Below are positions 55,269-57,769 of a DNA stretch of 57,769 nucleotides, piece by piece. The number at the start of each line of letters is the position of its first letter. Position 1 is the first letter of the stretch. Both the position numbers and the translations under genes were made by a program. This stretch comes from Bacillota bacterium (GTDB lineage: Bacteria; Bacillota; Limnochordia; DUMW01), in the NCBI GenBank assembly GCA_012839765.1, contig DUMW01000022.1, positions 1 through 57,769 on the forward strand, given 5' to 3'. The notes beneath the pieces are model-generated. The model did no database searches. It saw only the letters and a program-made list of their open reading frames with translations, and was not told where the DNA came from.

Positions 55269-57769
55269 TTAGTAACCGATCTCGATCTTGTGCTGTCCGG
55301 CGGGGAGGTTGAACTCCAACATCTCGTTGGCTCCCACCTGCCGGTAAAGGACCCACACATCACGGCCGTTGAGAAGTACCTTCCGGGGCCGAGCCGCGGT
55401 CCGCACTGCTACCTTGGTGAATTCCTCCACCACGGCCACTTCCAGGCAGAGGCCATCGCTTTCCTTGGTCAGGCTTGCGGCCATGGATTGATCGCTAGAA
55501 AGCTGCACCTGTCCTTCAAAGGTCACCTGGTTGCCGTTGAAAAGCCCTATCCGGTTCCAAGTGTCTTCTGCCCAACGGACATAGGCCACCTGGCCGGTGA
55601 CCGCCAAATCGCCAAGGGTCAACGGGTTGGTACTACTCTTCTTATTGAACGCGATCTGATCTTGCCAGTCCGGGGAGACGATGTCCAGGTACAGGGCCTG
55701 GTCATCGTCCTGCCCTATTTGAGCCTGCAGATCCAAGGCTTGTTCTTTGGGGCCGAACTGGACCAGTACCAGGAACTGATCCTCCACCGCGGGTTCGTCC
55801 CAGCTTGCCACCAGGTAGGGATGGGGTTGGGCGGTGGTGGCCAGATAGCCCTCTTCCAGCCTAAACTGGGGCACCCGGGAATCCAAAAACTCCACCAGGG
55901 CATGGTGTTTGCTCCCCTCCAGCCGGTAACTGTTTTGGCTGTGCGGGATCAAATCCCCTTCGGTGTGTAATACCCACTCAAAGGTGACCGGTAGACCCGA
56001 GGACCGGAGCCGATCGTAGACCAGAAGATAATCCTCCTTGATGAAGACGTTATGCCGCTGGAAGCTATCTAGATCCGCGTAGCTGTAGCCCCCCTCTCCA
56101 GACACGTAATTGAAGGTGTCGGAACCGAAGTAGCCGAGGATCTCACCTTTGTAGGGCTTTTCCTGACCCATGCCGTTTACCAGGATCGTGTTGTGGGCTG
56201 CGGTGGTCTGGTAATAGGTGGCGTGTAAGGGATTGCCGTAGCTGGAGATCCCGCTTTCGGCGAGGAGCTTATCTTCCCCGACCCACAGGTTGATTCCGTT
56301 GCGGTCCGGGTGGTCGTGGGCGGGAACGTAGGGCTGGGAGTTAAAGGAGAAAAGGGCGGCATCCTTCTCCCAACTGGTCCGCATGGTGACCACCCCTATG
56401 CCGGCAAAAAGCTGGGAAGTGGCCAGAAGCCCTGCGGGTGATTTGGCCTCCAAGGTGGGGTCGTACCAGAGGAAGTACCAGATATCCAGTGGTGGGCCAC
56501 CCAGTTCTGTCAGGTACCACTGATAGACCGGATCCTGGTACCGCTTGGCCGCTGCGGAGATATAGTACCTGATGTCTGTCCCCTGTACTACGGTGGCGGC
56601 GCAGTCGTTGATGTTGAGGTTATACTTCCGATCGGGACTGGTAAGGTGGATGAAGTAATACCCGGCGTTGCGCCAGAAGGGATGCTCCACGATCCTCAGG
56701 TCCCCCGCATCGGCTAGGGCCTCCGCAAAGGGGAGGATGTCCCGAATGGTGTGTACCGCGTAACCTACGCCCTCGGTGAACCCGCCACTGGGGCACTGTT
56801 CATCTAGGGACTGGATGGTGTTGTTCCGGGCCAGGATGATCCATTCCCGGGCCTCGGGGAAGTCGTGGTAGAAGGCCACGCCCGCCAAGCCCAGGGCACT
56901 GTAGACAATGGTCCACTGGTTGCTGTAGGCGGCGTTGCTCCGCACGTACCAGGGTACCTTGTTGACGAAATCGGAGATGATCTTCTGGCAGTGCCAGTAG
57001 ACCGCCTCCTTGATGGCTTCTTTTTCTTCTGCGGTCAAAAGGTCCTGCAGCCAATCGTAGCCTAGGGCCATGGCTACCAACATGCTGGAGGTGCCGAACC
57101 ATTCCCCATCGTCCCCGCCAGGGGGAAGTTGGGAGGTCGGACTGATTAAGGTCCAACCGGGCACCGTCCACCGGCCCCAGGTGGTGGCGGCCATCAGCCA
57201 CTCCTTGGCCCGCATCCCCAACTCCTCTTGGCCCGTGAGCAGATAAGCGCCGGCCAGTTGAATGACTTGGGAGCGCACCCGATTTGCCCGGGCCACCGCG
57301 GCCATGGCCAGGGCGAACTGCTCCACGTTGTCCCCCATCAGTCGCGTCACCACCCGTCCGTCGATCTCCCAGGGCTCCAGATCTTCGAGCCGCTCCTTCA
57401 CTGTGGGGATGGGCACAGTTAGGGCCTTGCGGGCATCGGCGGCGATGCGGTTGAGCAATTGCCGGTTGAGATAATTGCTGCTGAGCCGCTGGCGGAGTTC
57501 ATCCAATTGGCTGGATTGTATGAACAAATAGGGGTGCGGTACGGGCAGGTCAATGGTTAACTCGTCGTCCATGGTGGAGATAACCCCCTCCAATCTGGCA
57601 AGTTGTTCCCGTTGTAGAAATAAGCTTTGCTGGGTCAAAGCTTCCTCCAATCGGATCAAGCGCATGTCGCCGAAGTAGAGAACGGTGGTGGGATCAGCTT
57701 CGTGTCCCCAACCGGAGGCGTAGAACTCGAAACCGTCGACCTGATCCCAGCCTAGGGGTTCCCGGGAGA
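55269..57769 (-). CDS. Heparinase II/III-like polysaccharide lyase (N-terminus beyond window)
   Basis: The frame stays open to the window edge, so the N-terminus is missing; a Met at 57665 is internal. The first visible residues (DGFEFYASGWGHEADPTTVL, YFGDMRLI) look like the end of a carbohydrate-binding domain. An alpha/alpha-barrel domain follows with WYVRSNAAYSNQWTIVYSAL, then the heparinase II/III beta-sandwich with AHDHPDRNGINLWVG and TAAHNTILVNGMGQEKPYKG. It should depolymerise acidic polysaccharides by beta-elimination. No terminator or partner gene is seen before its stop at 55269. Confidence 0.85.
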   Translation of the reverse strand, partial: SREPLGWDQVDGFEFYASGWGHEADPTTVLYFGDMRLIRLEEALTQQSLFLQREQLARLEGVISTMDDELTIDLPVPHPYLFIQSSQLDELRQRLSSNYLNRQLLNRIAADARKALTVPIPTVKERLEDLEPWEIDGRVVTRLMGDNVEQFALAMAAVARANRVRSQVIQLAGAYLLTGQEELGMRAKEWLMAATTWGRWTVPGWTLISPTSQLPPGGDDGEWFGTSSMLVAMALGYDWLQDLLTAEEKEAIKEAVYWHCQKIISDFVNKVPWYVRSNAAYSNQWTIVYSALGLAGVAFYHDFPEAREWIILARNNTIQSLDEQCPSGGFTEGVGYAVHTIRDILPFAEALADAGDLRIVEHPFWRNAGYYFIHLTSPDRKYNLNINDCAATVVQGTDIRYYISAAAKRYQDPVYQWYLTELGGPPLDIWYFLWYDPTLEAKSPAGLLATSQLFAGIGVVTMRTSWEKDAALFSFNSQPYVPAHDHPDRNGINLWVGEDKLLAESGISSYGNPLHATYYQTTAAHNTILVNGMGQEKPYKGEILGYFGSDTFNYVSGEGGYSYADLDSFQRHNVFIKEDYLLVYDRLRSSGLPVTFEWVLHTEGDLIPHSQNSYRLEGSKHHALVEFLDSRVPQFRLEEGYLATTAQPHPYLVASWDEPAVEDQFLVLVQFGPKEQALDLQAQIGQDDDQALYLDIVSPDWQDQIAFNKKSSTNPLTLGDLAVTGQVAYVRWAEDTWNRIGLFNGNQVTFEGQVQLSSDQSMAASLTKESDGLCLEVAVVEEFTKVAVRTAARPRKVLLNGRDVWVLYRQVGANEMLEFNLPAGQHKIEIGY

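Noticed and set aside
1-57769. CRISPR arrays, prophage, toxin-antitoxin or defence genes
   Set aside because: I looked for regularly spaced short repeats, integrase or phage structural genes and small paired ORFs and found none with support.

Overview
The window looks like a chromosomal segment of a spore-forming, flagellated, anaerobic member of the Firmicutes (Bacillota) that probably has an outer membrane. The Firmicutes signal comes from the veg-ispE-glmU-prs block, the SPOCS/LysM coat protein, spore-type cell-wall enzymes, strong Shine-Dalgarno sites and frequent GTG/TTG starts. The outer-membrane inference rests on a complete flgA-flgH-flgI set (P- and L-ring) inside the flagellar operon, which monoderm Firmicutes lack. 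A Limnochordia/Hydrogenispora-like diderm lineage fits best; this placement is inference. There is no CRISPR array, rRNA or intact mobile element. Two tRNA genes (Gln-TTG, Arg-CCG) are present.

Region 1 (about 0.2-25.8 kb) is one co-directional, tightly packed flagellar operon of 30 genes: flgB-flgC-fliE-fliF-fliG-fliH-fliI-fliK-flgD-(TIGR02530-type gene)-flgE-motA-motB-fliL-fliN-fliO-fliP-fliQ-fliR-flhB-flhA-fliA-flgF-flgG-flgA-flgH-flgI-flgJ-fliM-fliY. Its leader carries a clear cyclic di-GMP-I (GEMM-I) riboswitch followed by a strong hairpin that resembles an intrinsic terminator. High c-di-GMP therefore probably shuts off basal body, export gate, hook, stator, rings, C-ring and the flagellar sigma factor together. 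fliJ, flhF, flhG and all che genes are absent from the cluster. The operon ends at a hairpin terminator at 25.74 kb.

Region 2 (25.9-38.4 kb) holds a PII-like protein, a CPA2-type antiporter, a cell-wall amidase, veg behind tandem promoters, a spore-wall PG-binding/LysM/GH18-like protein whose catalytic motif is lost, a SipL-like SPOCS+LysM protein, a DacF-like carboxypeptidase, ispE, a MobA-like nucleotidyltransferase, tRNA-Gln, glmU and prs. The order echoes the Bacillus subtilis veg-ispE-glmU-prs neighbourhood.

Region 3 (38.4-48.6 kb) holds an AAA ATPase, tRNA-Arg, a decayed IS1634-like transposase and glycerate kinase. It continues with a one-carbon/corrinoid block: NfnAB-like flavoprotein pair, folD, a corrinoid-reactivating RACo-type protein, a methyltetrahydrofolate methyltransferase and its corrinoid protein. 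Between folD and RACo lies the scar of a tandem duplication of the folD-RACo segment.

Region 4 (48.6-57.8 kb, minus strand) reads FmdE-TrmO-substrate-binding protein-NikB-NikC-fused NikDE-NikR. A consensus promoter with a palindrome over its start site looks like the NikR operator. Nickel uptake beside corrinoid genes fits Wood-Ljungdahl-type metabolism. The window ends inside a large heparinase II/III-like polysaccharide lyase gene.
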